Part shown: in pieces, positions 24,045 to 36,199 of the stretch
Numbering within the stretch: the first letter of the stretch is position 1
Layout: each line of letters begins with the position of its first letter
NCBI GenBank assembly: GCA_030295235.1
Contig: AP026162.1
Span: forward strand, 2,542,001-2,606,000
Source of the DNA: Fistulifera solaris
Taxonomy: Eukaryota > Bacillariophyta > Bacillariophyceae > Naviculales > Stauroneidaceae
DNA: 64,000 bases
Reading direction: 5' to 3'
Made by a program: the position numbers and the translations under genes
The notes under the pieces: model-generated
Seen by the model: the letters and a program-made list of their open reading frames with translations, nothing else
What the model was told of the DNA's origin: nothing
Databases searched by the model: none

Positions 24045-25040
24045 ATGAGCGCCGAAGAAGCAACGATAAATCCGGACGGCAGTGCCACATTCGAGGAAAC
24101 TCCTCCGATGGGAGACGCTGGAGGTGAGGGTGAATCATTCTTTCAAGACACAGCACAAGAGGGGATATCGCCTGATGCCGACGGAATTGATCCTGCCTTT
24201 TACTTGCTCGGGGCAGCTTTTGCCGTGATTGTAATTTATTTCCTCTTCTTCCGCGCCAAGAAGGATGACAGTGAAGATGATTTTTTCGCGGAACTGGACG
24301 GTGATAAAGTAAGTTTGTTTATACTCCTGCTGAAATTAAATGGGATACCATTGCTTGAGATCCTTCTTTAGCTCCTTATGTCGTTTTTGCTTTCCATGCA
24401 CTCACCGATGTATCTTGCTATGCAGTTCAACTTGAAATTACCGTCCGAAGTGGATGAGTATTATGAAACGAAAGCGAAATGCGAGGCCGCAGGATGGGAA
24501 CCTGGACAGCCTATCAAGGATCCTAAGGATCAGCAGGCAACGCAGCCTCAACGGTTGTTGGCTCAGGCGCTCATGAAACGTGCTATTGCCGACATTCCGA
24601 TGGTCCAGCATATTCAAAAGGAATCCTCGGGAATGAACAAACTCTATTCACAGTCGATGTGCTCCGTCAAACAGTGGCGCTCTTACCAACAAGCAGAGAG
24701 TTTGGTTTCTCAGGAGGTTGAGGAAGTTCGAGCGGAAGCCGATGAGATTGAGCCGGGATGGTCGCAATCGATTTGGCGACAAGCGATGCAGTACCATCAG
24801 ATGCTCAAGCAGAGGCATGAATTGGAAGAAAAGCAACGAGAAGAAGCTATTCAAAAGCGTGCGGAAATTGAAAGAAAGGTTGCCGAAGCGAGAAAACTAC
24901 AGAACGAAGGTGACAAAGAAAAGGCCGCCGAGCAAGCGGCCGCAGAACTTCTCAGACAAGAGGAGGAGGACAAGAAGAAGGGCGGAGAAGGGAGCGGTAT
25001 GAAAAAGGCTTCCTGCAATCAAAAGGAAAGAAAAAAGTAG
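24045..25040 (+). CDS. SEC66/SEC71-like subunit of the ER post-translational translocon
   Basis: The protein is predicted to sit in the ER membrane and to help Sec63 in protein import. Exons are 24045-24308 and 24426-25040; the 117-nt intron (GTAAGT ... ATGCAG) joins in phase 0 to give ELDGDK/FNLKLPSEV. An acidic lumenal N-terminus of about 48 residues is followed by one membrane helix (GIDPAFYLLGAAFAVIVIYFL), then the cytosolic Sec66 domain with RLLAQALMKRAIADIP, WRSYQQAESLVSQEVEEV and EADEIEPGW. A Lys/Glu coiled-coil tail (about 225-292) is longer than in yeast. The length is 292 residues. Confidence 0.78.
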
Positions 25041-25582
25041 ATTACATAAATAGCGAATGGTATTGTTGCTATGTATCTTTGCTCGTTGCCCCTATGTTTT
25101 CAAACTATTAAAGGTACTATGAAGTTCAACACTTGCGCCTATCTATCAAGCTTGCAACCCTCAGATGTTAGTCGATTTTGCTGACAAACTGATTTGAAAT
25201 AATTATGATGGGTGGGTGCTCTGACCTCTGACTGTTTTTTTCAACTTCTATTCTGCAACCAAACATTAACAGGCCTAGTTTTTTTCTTCGGATGTCAAGC
25301 CATGGGTAACCGTTGAATATGTCAAGAGCTCAATCAATGCTCATGACGTTTTCCGTGACGATAGAGTGCACGGGTGCATGTAGTTTCGGAGTGAACGGCT
25401 GAAGGTTGGTTTCACGTAGAGTCACTACAAGTTAGTAAAGTTGCATTGAGCGCTCTGCCTCGAGGCGCGCTAATAAAAACAACGCATTTTGTAGCTCTGA
25501 AGTTGTCTAAATATCTTACTGCGCACTAGTAGGGAAGAACGCTCCCACAAGCGAGCTCACAACGCAACGAATCCCTCTCTAT
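25041..25582. other. convergent intergenic region
   Basis: This 542-nt stretch lies between the 3' ends of SEC66 and the pyrophosphatase gene. No gene or strong repeat was seen. Confidence 0.35.
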
Positions 25583-26757
25583 TTAGAAGAACAATGCACC
25601 GCTCTCTTTCTTTCCAAAGTCTTCATTCCGTGCCTCGGTATGTTCATCGAAGTTATCAGCCAGAAGGAATAAAGAATTGCGCGATAGATTTCGGACGAGG
25701 TCCCTAACTTCCGACTTGACAGTTTCCTTTTGAATTTCGCGATGCTTTTCTCCCGACATCAAGAGTTCCCAAGCATGGTGACATTCGTCGATGACGCCTT
25801 TAGCATATTCTTTGTTCATGAACTTTTCATCCAACCCAAATACGTTAGGCGGCTTTCCATCAGGGATTTTGTAAGTGCGGTACCATTCACGAATGGCATC
25901 GAGCTGACCGGGGAGCTCGCGTTCGACGTCCTCAATATCGTTGAGAAAAGGCGCCCACTTATCTTCGATGTCAATTACGACGACTTTCCAATCGCACTCG
26001 CCCTCGTCAATCATCAACAAAATACCCAATACTTTGACTGCACGGACGTCCTGTTACAAATGTACATTAATGAGTTCAACATACGCTCCAACGCTAGCTA
26101 TCTCGACACGAAAAGGCACTTACACCGGGCTGGATGATTCTTGCACCAATCTCACATACATCCAACGGATCATTGTCACCACGGCAACCATCGGCATCAG
26201 GATGAATGAATGTAGGATCTTCCCAGGTTTGAGGAAAGCATCCGTAGTTGAAGAAGATGTCTCCTTTTTGAACTGATGAGGGCAAGCAAAATGAGTGAAG
26301 GACGACAGATTGCACACGTAACAAGATCCCTCGAGCACCTACCTCGCGCAGCTGCCCTTTCTTGGTATCCTGTTTAATAGGATTTCCTTCTTCGTCAGTA
26401 GCAATCTCGAACTTTTTTCTGAAGAGAAGATTCGAGACCATGAGAACGAGATTCTCGTGCAAACGACGGCGTCGAGGGAGCATTTACGTACCGAGTGAAT
26501 TTGGGAATCTCGCAAACAAAGTTCAAATAAGGAGTCTCAGCTTTCGTCACAGGATCCATGTGATAAAGAGAGATATCATGCCACAAACTGATCTTCTTCT
26601 TCTTTTCAGGGCAGACTGCTTGAAGACGATAATCGAGCGTGTCGGCTTCCCCGTGATGACTTAACTCGAGCTCCGAACCCGGGCCACGAGAGTTGTTTCG
26701 CTTCAGCTTTCGCACTTCGCTGAGCGGAACAAGGAGTTCTTCGTCTGTAGATGACAT
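25583..26757 (-). CDS. Soluble inorganic pyrophosphatase (family I)
   Basis: It hydrolyses pyrophosphate to two phosphates with Mg2+. Four exons (26757-26492, 26418-26339, 26272-26124, 26050-25583) with introns of 73, 66 and 73 nt give 320 residues. The joins are [38 protein letters not shown] and [21 protein letters not shown]. The family signature DNDPLDV is intact, as are the conserved GNPIKQD and [11 protein letters not shown] segments. No presequence is evident at the N-terminus ([12 protein letters not shown]), so a cytosolic form is likely. It ends in a slightly longer tail than the yeast enzyme. Confidence 0.92.
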
Positions 26758-27344
26758 CTTGAGTGAATGTCTGTTGTTATAATGTGAACAAGAGAGCTCT
26801 TGTTTCGTTTGTGGTCGTGCTGGTCTTGGTTTTTGTCGACTTTTCCAAAGTCATTTATTTACTCCGTTTTTCCTTCCAAATAAGCAACGGGGAAACGTGA
26901 AACGTATGCGCCAACACACGTTGACCAATAATAGTTCTTCCGTCTGTCGTTTACTACAATCGAGCGGATACTCCGGACTTTTGTATAGCCTCAGTTTGTG
27001 CACACGTCAGTTTCCGAAAATTGAGGTCCTCAACCAAACGGGACACAACATGACTGACCCTGCTGTCGATCGATGATTTCATTATTTTTCATTCCGACAA
27101 ACAGACGATGGCTCCTCCTCGTGCATGCGACATGCGATGGACGCGTCACAGGGGCAAAAGGAAACTGCTTTGGAGTTTTGAGGCACTGCGAAACGAGGAG
27201 AAGCAGCAAGAGACAGTCTTTCTTGAAAGAGCATTATGAATTCATTATTTGAAAGCACGCGGACAGCACTTCTACTAGAGACCTATCGCAGCTGTTATAC
27301 GGACTAACCGCCAGTGAGGTTTAAGACACGAAACTCTCAGGAAC
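26758..27344. promoter_or_regulatory. divergent intergenic region
   Basis: It separates the pyrophosphatase gene from the NTPase-like locus. No gene was seen; promoters of both are presumed here. Confidence 0.3.
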
Positions 27345-28168
27345 ATGGGGAACATTCTTTGTTGTACTCCAATATGCCCGCCTCTGCCGAGACAAGATTG
27401 GTTTGATATTCCTCAGATTGTGTCGGACCAATACACAACACCATCAGCACTCATTACATACCTGATGAAAATAGCAAGAACCCCGCACAAGCGAATTCGC
27501 TTCGGCTTAATCAATTGCGCCGGAGGCTTTACCTACATTCTTCCCATGCGCTCCTCCATTGGCAAGACGATGGCAGCTGAATATTTGGTTGCGGAACTAC
27601 AAGGGCGAAACGCACTGTACTTCAGCGCTTCGGGTGATAGAAAGATTGTTAATGCTCTTCAAGCAACTTTGAACACTACAGTGGGTAGCGCCATGCTCGC
27701 TAAATGTTTAGTAGCCGCATTGGGGACAACCGGAGTTGCTCGCGACTACGAACTCCCTTCGCTTTTAATTATTGACGAAGTGAACAACGCGAGCGACTTC
27801 AATGAAGCTTTCATTGAAGACCTCTTTCTGGGTATTAATCGTGACAATGGTTTGACTTGTGTAATTCTGACCAACAAGGAAGAAGAGGTAGCGGAAGCCT
27901 TGCTAGCGCTCAATCAAGGTAAAATTCGACCATTTCCTGGCTCCGCTGTTGAACCTTGGGAGCCGCTCAAACGGCCTGTATGGTTGCGGGATATTCATTA
28001 GACTCGAGCCCAACTCCAAGAGCTGATCCGGTATACCTTCGGAACTCAATTGGGTGTTCGCGTGGACAGTTTGTTCCCGGCACAGTTCCCTGCAGATAGA
28101 CAAACGCCGGGGGATGTTTTGCATGTGGTGACCTTGAAGATTCTTCAGACACGAGAAACTGACTGACA
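27345..28168 (+). pseudogene. P-loop NTPase-like protein with an internal stop (probably decayed)
   Basis: The open frame begins MGNILCCTPIC, a fair site for N-myristoylation (Gly2) and Cys palmitoylation. A weak Walker A (SSIGKT, about residue 75) and a good Walker B (SLLIIDEVN, about 143) suggest an AAA/STAND-like ATPase fold. A TAG at 27999-28001 ends the 218-residue frame, yet the same frame continues smoothly for 55 codons (TRAQLQELIRYTFGTQLGV...) to a TGA at 28166-28168. That suggests a nonsense change, perhaps from TGG, or a misread base. It borders a gene-poor stretch. No substrate or partner can be named. Confidence 0.5.
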
Positions 28169-29639
28169 ACCGGGTGCGATGTAGACGGCACCTACCAATA
28201 GCGCAGTCATACTTGTCGGTGGAATTGCTGCCACCGCCAGTTTAATTTAGTATTAAGAAGAATTTGCGTTTTTATTCATCTTGAGCGTGCTATGAATAAG
28301 CAAGTTTTCATGAAAGCGAATATAATAACCGTTGTAAAAGTCTTACTTTCTATTTTTCACGCGCTGCAACAAATTCAGCCGCCACTTCAACCGAAGGTGC
28401 TGCTGTTGTTATGCGAAAGCTTTGACCATTGTTTGTCAGGTTCCTCGAACAGCGTGCAAAAACGTTCAGAACACAACTTTCGTCGCAAGCTAGAAGAAAT
28501 ACGTCGCAAGAGCGAAAACAACATACCGTGACTCCGTTTGTCACGACCAAGAAAAATACAGGTACGGTACAAGTACCGAGCTTAAAAGGAAACTTACTTG
28601 GCGTGCTATAGAAAAAGTTAATACCGCTGTTGCAGTTGACTTGTTGCTGCAGAGTGAGGAACAAACAAAAGGTGATGATGATGCGGCTTGAAACAAAACA
28701 CATCACGCCACCGACGACCTCCTTCTGCAAAATTCAGTTCCGACACCAAAACGGATCCAAGACTTTGCTGACCGAGCTCAATTAAGCGGTACATGGTTCC
28801 ATAAGACGGTTAATCATTTGGCACCAAAAGACTGCACGAATGTGACGCATCGACAAAGGATTTTTCTTGGGCGCAACATTTTGTGGCAAACAGCTTAGCA
28901 GTCGTCTGTGTGTAAAATTTTGAAGATTAGAATACATTTTTACAAATTGTGGTACAGTGATTCAGAAATCGGGGTTTCTGAAAATAAAAAAGAACGATGA
29001 AAAATTCAGTCGAATTTCAACATTGCATTCTGGCTCAAGAAATAAGGAATAAAAATACGAATAAATATAGTGAAAGTTCGTTTTACATCGTAATGTCAAA
29101 AATCAAATAATGACCTTCCTTGTTGTTAAAATGCTTTCATCTTCCGCAGCTACTTATCGACATTTTGAAAATACAAGCCGCCTCCAACATATTTCGTCGT
29201 TGTCTCAAGCTGTGTTCCTGCCGATTAAAAAAATACGAGGCAACACAACGCGGACTGACATCTATTTGTGAGCTTTGAACACTACATCCTGATATATATT
29301 TCTAATTTCCTAAACTCAGCATGTAATCATGACATTCGACAATCAGAAACTTCGCTGAGGAGCTAGTGCAACTGGAGATTTGCAAGCCAGAGCCCGTTCC
29401 CCAATATGTGAAAAAAACGTCTTGGTATTCGTGTTGTAAACTAATCCGGAACAAAGGCTTTGTGTTTAAGCTGTGGCCCTCCCCAAGACAAAAATACGTG
29501 CTTTGAACACCTTGATGAAAATACGTGCTTAAAGCAAATCGCGGAGCGACATTAAATGAAAGTCATTGTAAAGAAAGGTGGACGAAATACATCAGTTGAA
29601 GATATGATTGATGCTTTCAAACATTTATTTATTCAAAAT

Positions 29640-30110
29640 GATTTATGTTGTTACTATACTATACGGACTATGAAGTCTACCGTCATGGGATCAGAGCCAT
29701 AACGTTTTGACCAACCACAGGTTGTCCTTAAAACCGTAAAGGTCGTCAACCGAAGTTGTTAAGCCGGAGTGTGAAAAAAACTATCCAGTGGGCATCCAGC
29801 TAAGGATGTTAAGGAGAGGGGGAACGTCCTGGTTGGCGATCTCCCAGTGGAGTTCAAAGCGGACTCTAGCGCGGTGACTAGATTCCAACCCGGCGCGTTG
29901 GTATGGGAGAGGTCACTGTAGTATCTCTCCCAACGGTTCCTCGAGGAGAATCAGATCTTCTTCGAGTAGTGTGTCCGAGTCTTAATTGAATGATTCTTCG
30001 AAAAGAGCGGCCAAGCGTGCCAGTTCCGACAATTTCCTGTCTGCTAAGCTTTATTATATCAAACTCGAACGATCTTAGAGCAAATATCCAAACTTTCAGC
30101 GGTGAAAGGC
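29640..30110 (+). mobile_element. possible relic of an LTR retrotransposon (copia-like suspected)
   Basis: A sequence close to the initiator-tRNA-type primer site of copia-like elements (tgggatcagagcca, 29686-29699) follows a CA end at about 29685, as expected just after a 5' LTR. No coding part and no partner LTR were found, so the element, if real, is broken and old. The call rests on this one motif. Confidence 0.2.
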
Positions 30111-31691
30111 CCTTAACTGAGAGGGGGTTCAGTAATCAATACACCCGTTAGTACGAACGCAAGTTAAGAATGATTTCAATATGAAAAGACAAGCAGAGGA
30201 AAACTAAGAGATGCTGACTTTTGCATGGACATGAAAGAACTCACCCAATCCCTGTTACCGCGCGTTAGTGCTTTGAAAAAAAGAATTTTCCAGAAAGCAA
30301 TTTTTATAAATTAATTACTATTGCTATTTCGAGTTCGAAAACCTACATTAGCGAACCCGAAAAATATTTGCATCCCGTTAATAGGGTAACGTTCATTTGC
30401 ATTATTTGGTCGACTCTTGTGTCTGCTTGTACATTTGGGAAGGGTAACAAGCACAGATGTTCAAAGAGAAACACAATAACATCGAATACGCGAATATGTA
30501 AGCAGCAAAAAATAGGCCAACCATATGCAGCAATACCATTTAGCCAATCAATAACATTTTTCTTTACGCTTAAACAACCTTATCGCTTTTCGCTTTATAA
30601 CGATTCAACTAACTTAGTAGATATCTATATCCGTAAAGAAAACGAACAAAATATGGTAACAGCATGTCTATGATGAGCATGACTTGGCGATAATTTGGCC
30701 CTGGAGTGAGGCCTGCTTCTCTGAGGCAGATCAAATGAAGTCATCCAATGACTGAAGCAAAGCCTTAATAAGCATGATGAAAACAAGCACGCGTCCAGTA
30801 CACTCAGGAATCTCTCATTGACCGATTGGCCTTGTCCGCCGTTTGGAAGATGTGATTGTGTGCAACTAAATTGGCACCAAAGCTGTTGTGGTGAACTGCA
30901 ACCTTGGTGATCCAGGAGATAATCAGCTGTAGGTTTTCGATCCAATAGAAATTATTAACTATTGGTTGAAAAAGAAATGGAGGAGGCCAATCATTAAGAT
31001 ATCCGAGCCAACTTACAAGAAAGATTCAATTTCCTCTCAGTCTTTTTGTTTTTCTAGAAATCTGTGGAGGGGACCGGGAAAGACTATTCGAGTCTCGCCT
31101 TTACTAGGCGTTGTGCTCAGAAATTAGGTCTACACAGTATACAGAAAGATTTCTATGGCGCCTGAGTAATATTTCGACAAAGGAATAACGGATGCAACAC
31201 AAAGCTTTTGACTAGGTCGAATGCCTGTATTTTTTGTGAAATCGAAAGAATGATACGACCCGATAGTCGCTCCCCTTATGGTCGTTCGGCTTACCTTTTC
31301 TACCAGTACTTAGTCTGTTTGATCAGTTGTTGTTATTGTGAAGCCTCGTGATAGATATAAAATTATGAATCCTATATTTTCTTGGTCATGCTCGTCCGTC
31401 GAGTGCCTACTTCATGTGTCTCGAAGGACACCCCGCATGATGTACTTCGGGTATTTGGAACCGAATGGGACATGACATTCGAAAGTCATGGTCATCCACA
31501 CCCCACGTGCTACGGCCCATTGGGTTTGGAGAGTTGCGCGCCATTCGGTACTCTTCGCTCAGTGCGGTCTGACGGGTGTGTAACTTGCGTAGGTTCAGGC
31601 GGCCGCACAAACGACGCACAGGGCCAGGAGAAGTTCTAAGGACGCTTCAAAGAAAACTGACTTGCTTACAATAATAACAGAGAAAAAAATT

Positions 31692-31852
31692 GCCAAGGGC
31701 AAGGAGAGCAATGTTGTGCATGCCCCGCGAGGGCCCATGGATGACATTTTGTACCCTCGACTGTATTTAGACATGAATGCTGACGCCACATCAGTTGTGC
31801 TTGCCGGGGGCAAGGAGAACAATAATTGTGCATGTCCCTGCGAGGAGGGCCT
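31692..31852 (+). repeat. diverged short direct repeat
   Basis: Two copies of a unit of about 45 nt (31692-31735 and 31804-31852) share ggcaaggaga.caat, ttgtgcatg and the gcgag..gggcc end, with roughly 80 percent identity. They are spaced about 112 nt apart. Function unknown. Confidence 0.55.
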
Positions 31853-32106
31853 AACAAGCAAAAGAGATATGGTGAGAAGTTTTGTCCTTTTCTGATATCG
31901 TTTTCGCCAAAAACTAAAAAAAACCTCGACCTCGAAAACATAGCCCGCCCTTGGTCTGGCCTACGTACGGTTTCCGACCCGTATAATGATGTTCCACAAA
32001 GTTGTCGCTAAGCGGAATCAGTTGTGTTGACAGCAAAGCTACAATACGTGTTGCGCATGTAACGTTGTTGCTAGCATATTTATAGCCTTCTGTAGAATAG
32101 AGAGCC

Positions 32107-33901
32107 ATGGCAACCACCGCGCAGCGTGCAGGGGAAGCGAGCAAGCCCATAGAAGTAGACGACGATGAAACTTCCCTCGACGAAGATCAGCTGATGGAAT
32201 ATCGCGAAGAGCTGGAAATGCTCGGAAGTTTTCCGGTAAGTTCATGTCTTTGGATCTGTGTTTCGAAGTAAGTGATGCACTCATCAATCGGGTAAAGGAT
32301 AAAGTCAAAATTAATAGCTTGACGATGATAGCGGGAGACTACGCCGAGTCAAAAAGTTCGGCCGCATCGATCTATCAGGTCATTCGAGAACGCCTTTTGG
32401 CAACAAATCGCGACAATATGCTTCCTCTTGTCTACTTACTGGATTCGATTCTGAAAAATGTGCGAGGATTTTACATTGATATCGTACAAGATGATGCTGC
32501 AAACTGGATGCCGAAAGTTTACCATAAGTTGCAAGATGTGCAGCAAGCGAAGTTGAAAAAAATGTGGGTTACCTGGGAGGAGTTCAATCTCTTTTCCACA
32601 GATGCGTGGAAAGCGATGGGAAGCTGTTTCGGTAGCCAGAGTGGATCAATTCTCAATTCTTCTCTTTCCGATGTCGCTGGCATTGCAAGAACGGTACGCA
32701 CCTATTACTGTCTGAAGTTCGTTGAACGTCGGTAGTCTCACGTGACGTTTCTTTAACTCACATTATTCATTTCCAGAAAGATGGAAGTTTGATACTGTCG
32801 ACTGTCATGAGAACGGAGATGCAGAATATTTTGGACGAGCTGCAAAATGATGTAGCGAATGAACTGGAAAAGGTTTCGCTGGAACGGCTGGCCGATATGA
32901 ACCCGGATTTACTGGCAAACATCAAAAGAGCCGCAGAGGAAAATATGAAAGGAAAAGCCGGAAATTTGGGCGGCTCACACTCGGATCGTAACGATTCCGT
33001 CCCTTCTTTCTTCACGGAGATACGCCCTGCGGAAATGTTGAAAAGGTCTGCTGCTTGGAAGGACTTGAAATGGGATCATCTATCAAAAACCCACGAGGTT
33101 GTTTCCAAGCTTCAGACAATTGTGCGACAGAAATCAACGTCGGATGAAAGGTATTCACAGAAAGACGCCATGGAGACAATTCACTTTCTGGCTGCTGCCT
33201 CGGTTACGTCATCGCTACTGACAGAATATCTTCAAGAGTGGAAGAATCAACAAGATCGTAAAGATCACAAGAAACGGTTATCCTTTCCCGGAGCGTCCAA
33301 CTTGGGAATGACAGGAAGTGGAGCTTTCCTGGTAGATAAGAAGAATTTTACAAATGAAGGCATCCGGACGAAAAATCCAGCTATCATCGGTCTACTCTAC
33401 GAAATCGGTCTCCCTTTCTTTAGCTCGGCAGATGGTCAACGATTTCGTTCCGAAATCGAACTTTCCAATCACCTCGATGCGCTATTTAAAAAGAATAAGT
33501 TAGACAAGTCGATGGCTACTACTGAAGAGCGGGGTTGGTACGTCGTTGAAAGTATGTGGACACGGGAGTCCAAGGAAGTAGACACTGGCGCAACTGGAGC
33601 AACTACAGAATCTGCTTGGCAAGAAGACAGTGATGGTTACGATCCTGAAACTAGCACTATGCCTGCCGATGAATACAGGGATTGTTGTGTTGTCTGCGGC
33701 ATAAATTTTCAGATGTTTTTTGACAACGACGATGGAATTTATAAATATCGTAACTGCCGCGAGATTGAGGTGCTAAATGACGATGCTAGCGAGAAGGAGT
33801 CGGAGAGCATGCTACTTCACGTATCGTGTTGGCGTGGACTAGGGTCTCCGGAAATCCTGACAATAGACCAAACGCTGCAAGAAACGATGCGGCTTGACTA
33901 A
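32107..33901 (+). CDS. PCF11: PCF11-like pre-mRNA cleavage factor with RNA polymerase II CTD-interaction domain
   Basis: PCF11 couples the polymerase II tail to 3'-end cleavage and termination. Three exons (32107-32235, 32298-32693, 32777-33901), with introns of 62 and 83 nt, all join in phase 0 and give 549 residues. The CID (about residues 20-150) is clear: INSLTMIAGDYAESK, then LPLVYLLDSILKNVRGFY and LKKMWVTWEEFNLF. A C-terminal zinc finger of the PCF11 type follows (CCVVCGINFQMFF ... YKYRNC ... LLHVSCW). The middle is helical and charged. The short acidic first exon fits the family poorly but is in frame with a GTAAGT donor. Confidence 0.82.
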
Positions 33902-34253
33902 GTGATGAAATTAATTGCAAGCCACTATAATAGCTTCGTCAAGAGCGTGTTCATTTCGATATTTACATAGAATATTTGATATTGGTGCTAAACAACGAGT
34001 TATTTCGGCCAGGTTTCGGCCGACAACAATAGCGGTCTGGCTGTGTGTCCATCATTGACCGCGTTTCTCCGCCACTTAACCACCGCACAAAAAGCTTGCG
34101 AACTTTTGTTTTTATCGATTGCGACGTTTCCATTATTGTCTCTGCCTATAATCATCCATGTGATGCGCTAGCAGTGAGGAGATTGAAGCGAGCGCTATTT
34201 ACAATGAAGATGTGATGAAATAAGGGTGTGTTTAACGCTTTCTTTAAGGATCA
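33902..34253. promoter_or_regulatory. intergenic, 352 nt
   Basis: It holds the PCF11 3' flank and ALKBH7 promoter. Nothing else is visible. Confidence 0.3.
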
Positions 34254-35008
34254 ATGTTCGCTTCGAAAGTTTCTCGACATGTTCGATTTTGCACGTCGCC
34301 GTGTCATCGACGCTTTCTTGCTTTAGTATGTGAAACATCCATGGTGGACGATTTGCACGCTCCAGGCAGCTTTGATCGGCAGTCAGCCGTAGTTTTTCCA
34401 GATGTGATTACCGTGTCCGAGCACGACGCCTTAGTAGCTCACGTCGAGCCCTTGCTGAAAAGGTAAGCATTATGCTTTGTCCTATTTCTTGTCTTCAAAT
34501 GACGATTGATTCAGCTGACAACTCCCATCAATAGAAGGCGGTACGAGAAAGGCCATTGGGACTCGGTCATTCTTCAGTACAAAGAAGTTGAGCTAGCAGA
34601 AGAAGCGTCGGCTGTAAAAGATATTTTCGAACGGATCCGAAAAGAGCTGGAGCCGTACAAACGCGTGGAAGCTTCATGGCTACCTTGTCACGCTATTGAT
34701 TTGCGCAAGGATGGAGAACTTAACGCACACGTTGATTCGGTACGGTTCTCGGGGGATTTGGTAGCAGGCTTGTCCCTGTTGTCGTCCAGTATCATGCGAT
34801 TGAAACCCGATGCTTCGACGATTTCTGACGAGTCCGTCAAGGGCATGTCGACCTGTATCTTCCTAGTCGTTCTCTCTATGTACTCTTGGGAGTGTCGCGT
34901 TACAGCTATACACACGAACTTCTACCCAGTCAAGCGCTATTTAGAGACAACGCTGTCGAACGAGATCGGCGAATATCTATTATATTTCGTGATGCCAAGG
35001 TAGGTTAA
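34254..35008 (+). CDS. ALKBH7: ALKBH7-like mitochondrial 2-oxoglutarate/Fe(II) dioxygenase
   Basis: It is an AlkB-fold oxygenase; human ALKBH7 is mitochondrial and acts in regulated necrosis and lipid metabolism. Exon 1 (34254-34462) has an Arg-rich presequence; a 72-nt intron (GTAAGC ... CAATAG) leads to exon 2 at 34535 with KR/RRYEKGHWDSVI. The iron-binding HVD lies in LNAHVDSVRFSGDLVAGLSLLS, as in ALKBH7. The frame then shifts near CC 34834-34835; adding one C gives SRQGHVDLYLPSRSLYVLLG, the distal His in YSYTHELLP, and the RRISIIFRD end, to a TAA at 35006-35008. Total 227 residues, matching the family. Confidence 0.82.
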
Positions 35009-35365
35009 TCTGCTTGACTATCCATCTTTGCTGTCGCTGATGATTAATGCATATTTTTGGAATTACCGTCTGACTCACATGAAGAGAACTCTGCGGCTTG
35101 AATGAAGCGTCATGATTTGTTGCGCGCGTCTTCTTTTTCTTGCTCAAATTTTCTCATCGCAATGTGTTTTCAATCTGTTTAGGTTTTGAACGACACTTAG
35201 AGATCGCCATGTTTTGACTTAGCTATGCTCTTGTTCCCAACGAACAAAGGGTTCGAAAGTATATTGCGAGATCGTATCGACTACAGTTGCAAATCAATCT
35301 CTTCCGCTACTTAGTAAGGGCTTACATAAGAACGGATAAATCATTCTGACTAACACTATGGCACT
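35009..35365. other. convergent intergenic region
   Basis: This 357-nt stretch lies between two convergent genes. No gene was seen. Confidence 0.3.
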
Positions 35366-36199
35366 CTAGACAGTGCATGCAACACAAAACTCGTCGTCCG
35401 TCGGAGTGTCACGATGAGGGCAACTGGTTCCTGTGAACATGTTACTGGTCACGGCTGCAACATCCTTCCACGTGCACAAGTCCTGATTAAACGCTACAGC
35501 GCCATCGAACATGCTCTCCATGTTCGTGACCTTTGTCGTATTCCACTCGCTGATGTCTTGGTTGAAAAACGAAGCAAATCGAAACATAAATCTCATGTCA
35601 GTGACCTGACCTGTATCCCAGCCACCGATATCTTGATTGAACGCTTCAGCACTGCCAAACATATCAACCATGCTGGTGACTTTGGATGTATCCCAGCCTC
35701 CGATATCTTGGTTAAACGCTGCAGCAAAGATAAACATGTTAGTCATGTCGGTCACAGCAGACGTGTCCCATTCACTAATGTCCTGGTTGAACACTGTTGC
35801 GCCCTTAAACGTTCCTCTCATACTTGTAACACCTGACGTGTCCCAATCGCCGATGGGTTCATTGAAAGTACCAATTCCTTTGAACAGATCAGTAAAATTG
35901 TTCACTTTGGAAACATCCCAACAGTTCGGTTCCGGTCCTGACGGTGAATTGGAGTAATCTTGAATGGCATTCCGAAGAGCGTTTCGGTTGGAAAACTCCC
36001 TGCATCCCGTAGGACAAGTTTGAGGACATGGAGGACGATTTCGACAACCCAAAAGGTTCTCGCGCGCAAAGAGAGACGCTGTTATCATAATCAAGAATAA
36101 TATAAATGATTGGAAGAGAGTAATAGGACGAAATGTCTTGTTTGTGGGTTGTATGTTTTGCCTCATTTTTTGGTCGCGGATGAGGATTGAAAACTGCAT
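35366..36199 (-). CDS. BspA/DUF285 repeat surface protein with signal peptide or anchor
   Basis: The protein has 277 residues. A hydrophobic segment near residues 28-45 acts as signal peptide or anchor; a Met at residue 12 is an alternative start. A Cys-rich stretch (CPQTCPTGC) comes next. Then five to six copies of a 24-residue unit follow, with core FNQDISxWDTxxVTxMxxMF, the leucine-rich-like BspA/DUF285 repeat first seen in bacteria and mycoplasmas and expanded in some protists. The end is a Cys pair region ([18 protein letters not shown]). Such proteins are secreted or displayed and are thought to serve in adhesion. Three further loci of the family lie at 54.7-59.0 kb. Confidence 0.85.
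   Translation of the reverse strand: MQFSILIRDQKMRQNIQPTNKTFRPITLFQSFILFLIMITASLFARENLLGCRNRPPCPQTCPTGCREFSNRNALRNAIQDYSNSPSGPEPNCWDVSKVNNFTDLFKGIGTFNEPIGDWDTSGVTSMRGTFKGATVFNQDISEWDTSAVTDMTNMFIFAAAFNQDIGGWDTSKVTSMVDMFGSAEAFNQDIGGWDTGQVTDMRFMFRFASFFNQDISEWNTTKVTNMESMFDGAVAFNQDLCTWKDVAAVTSNMFTGTSCPHRDTPTDDEFCVACTV

Larger units (their letters stand above)
28169..32106. other. gene-poor 3.9-kb stretch, partly AT-rich
   Basis: No gene can be supported on either strand. Parts, especially about 28,900-29,110, are strongly AT-rich. Frames of 60-126 codons exist (for example 28350-28730 and 30625-30945 on the minus strand) but look random. It holds a possible retroelement relic near 29.65-30.1 kb and a diverged direct repeat at 31.69-31.85 kb. 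Decayed repeat DNA is the likeliest content. Confidence 0.5.

Noticed and set aside
28350-28730. Minus-strand 126-codon frame with many Cys and hydrophobic residues
   Set aside because: No start context, family or clean coding character; it lies in the gene-poor AT-rich stretch.
29895-29945. Small hairpin with gggagag/ctctccc arms
   Set aside because: Short arms in non-coding sequence; it cannot be told from chance without copies elsewhere.
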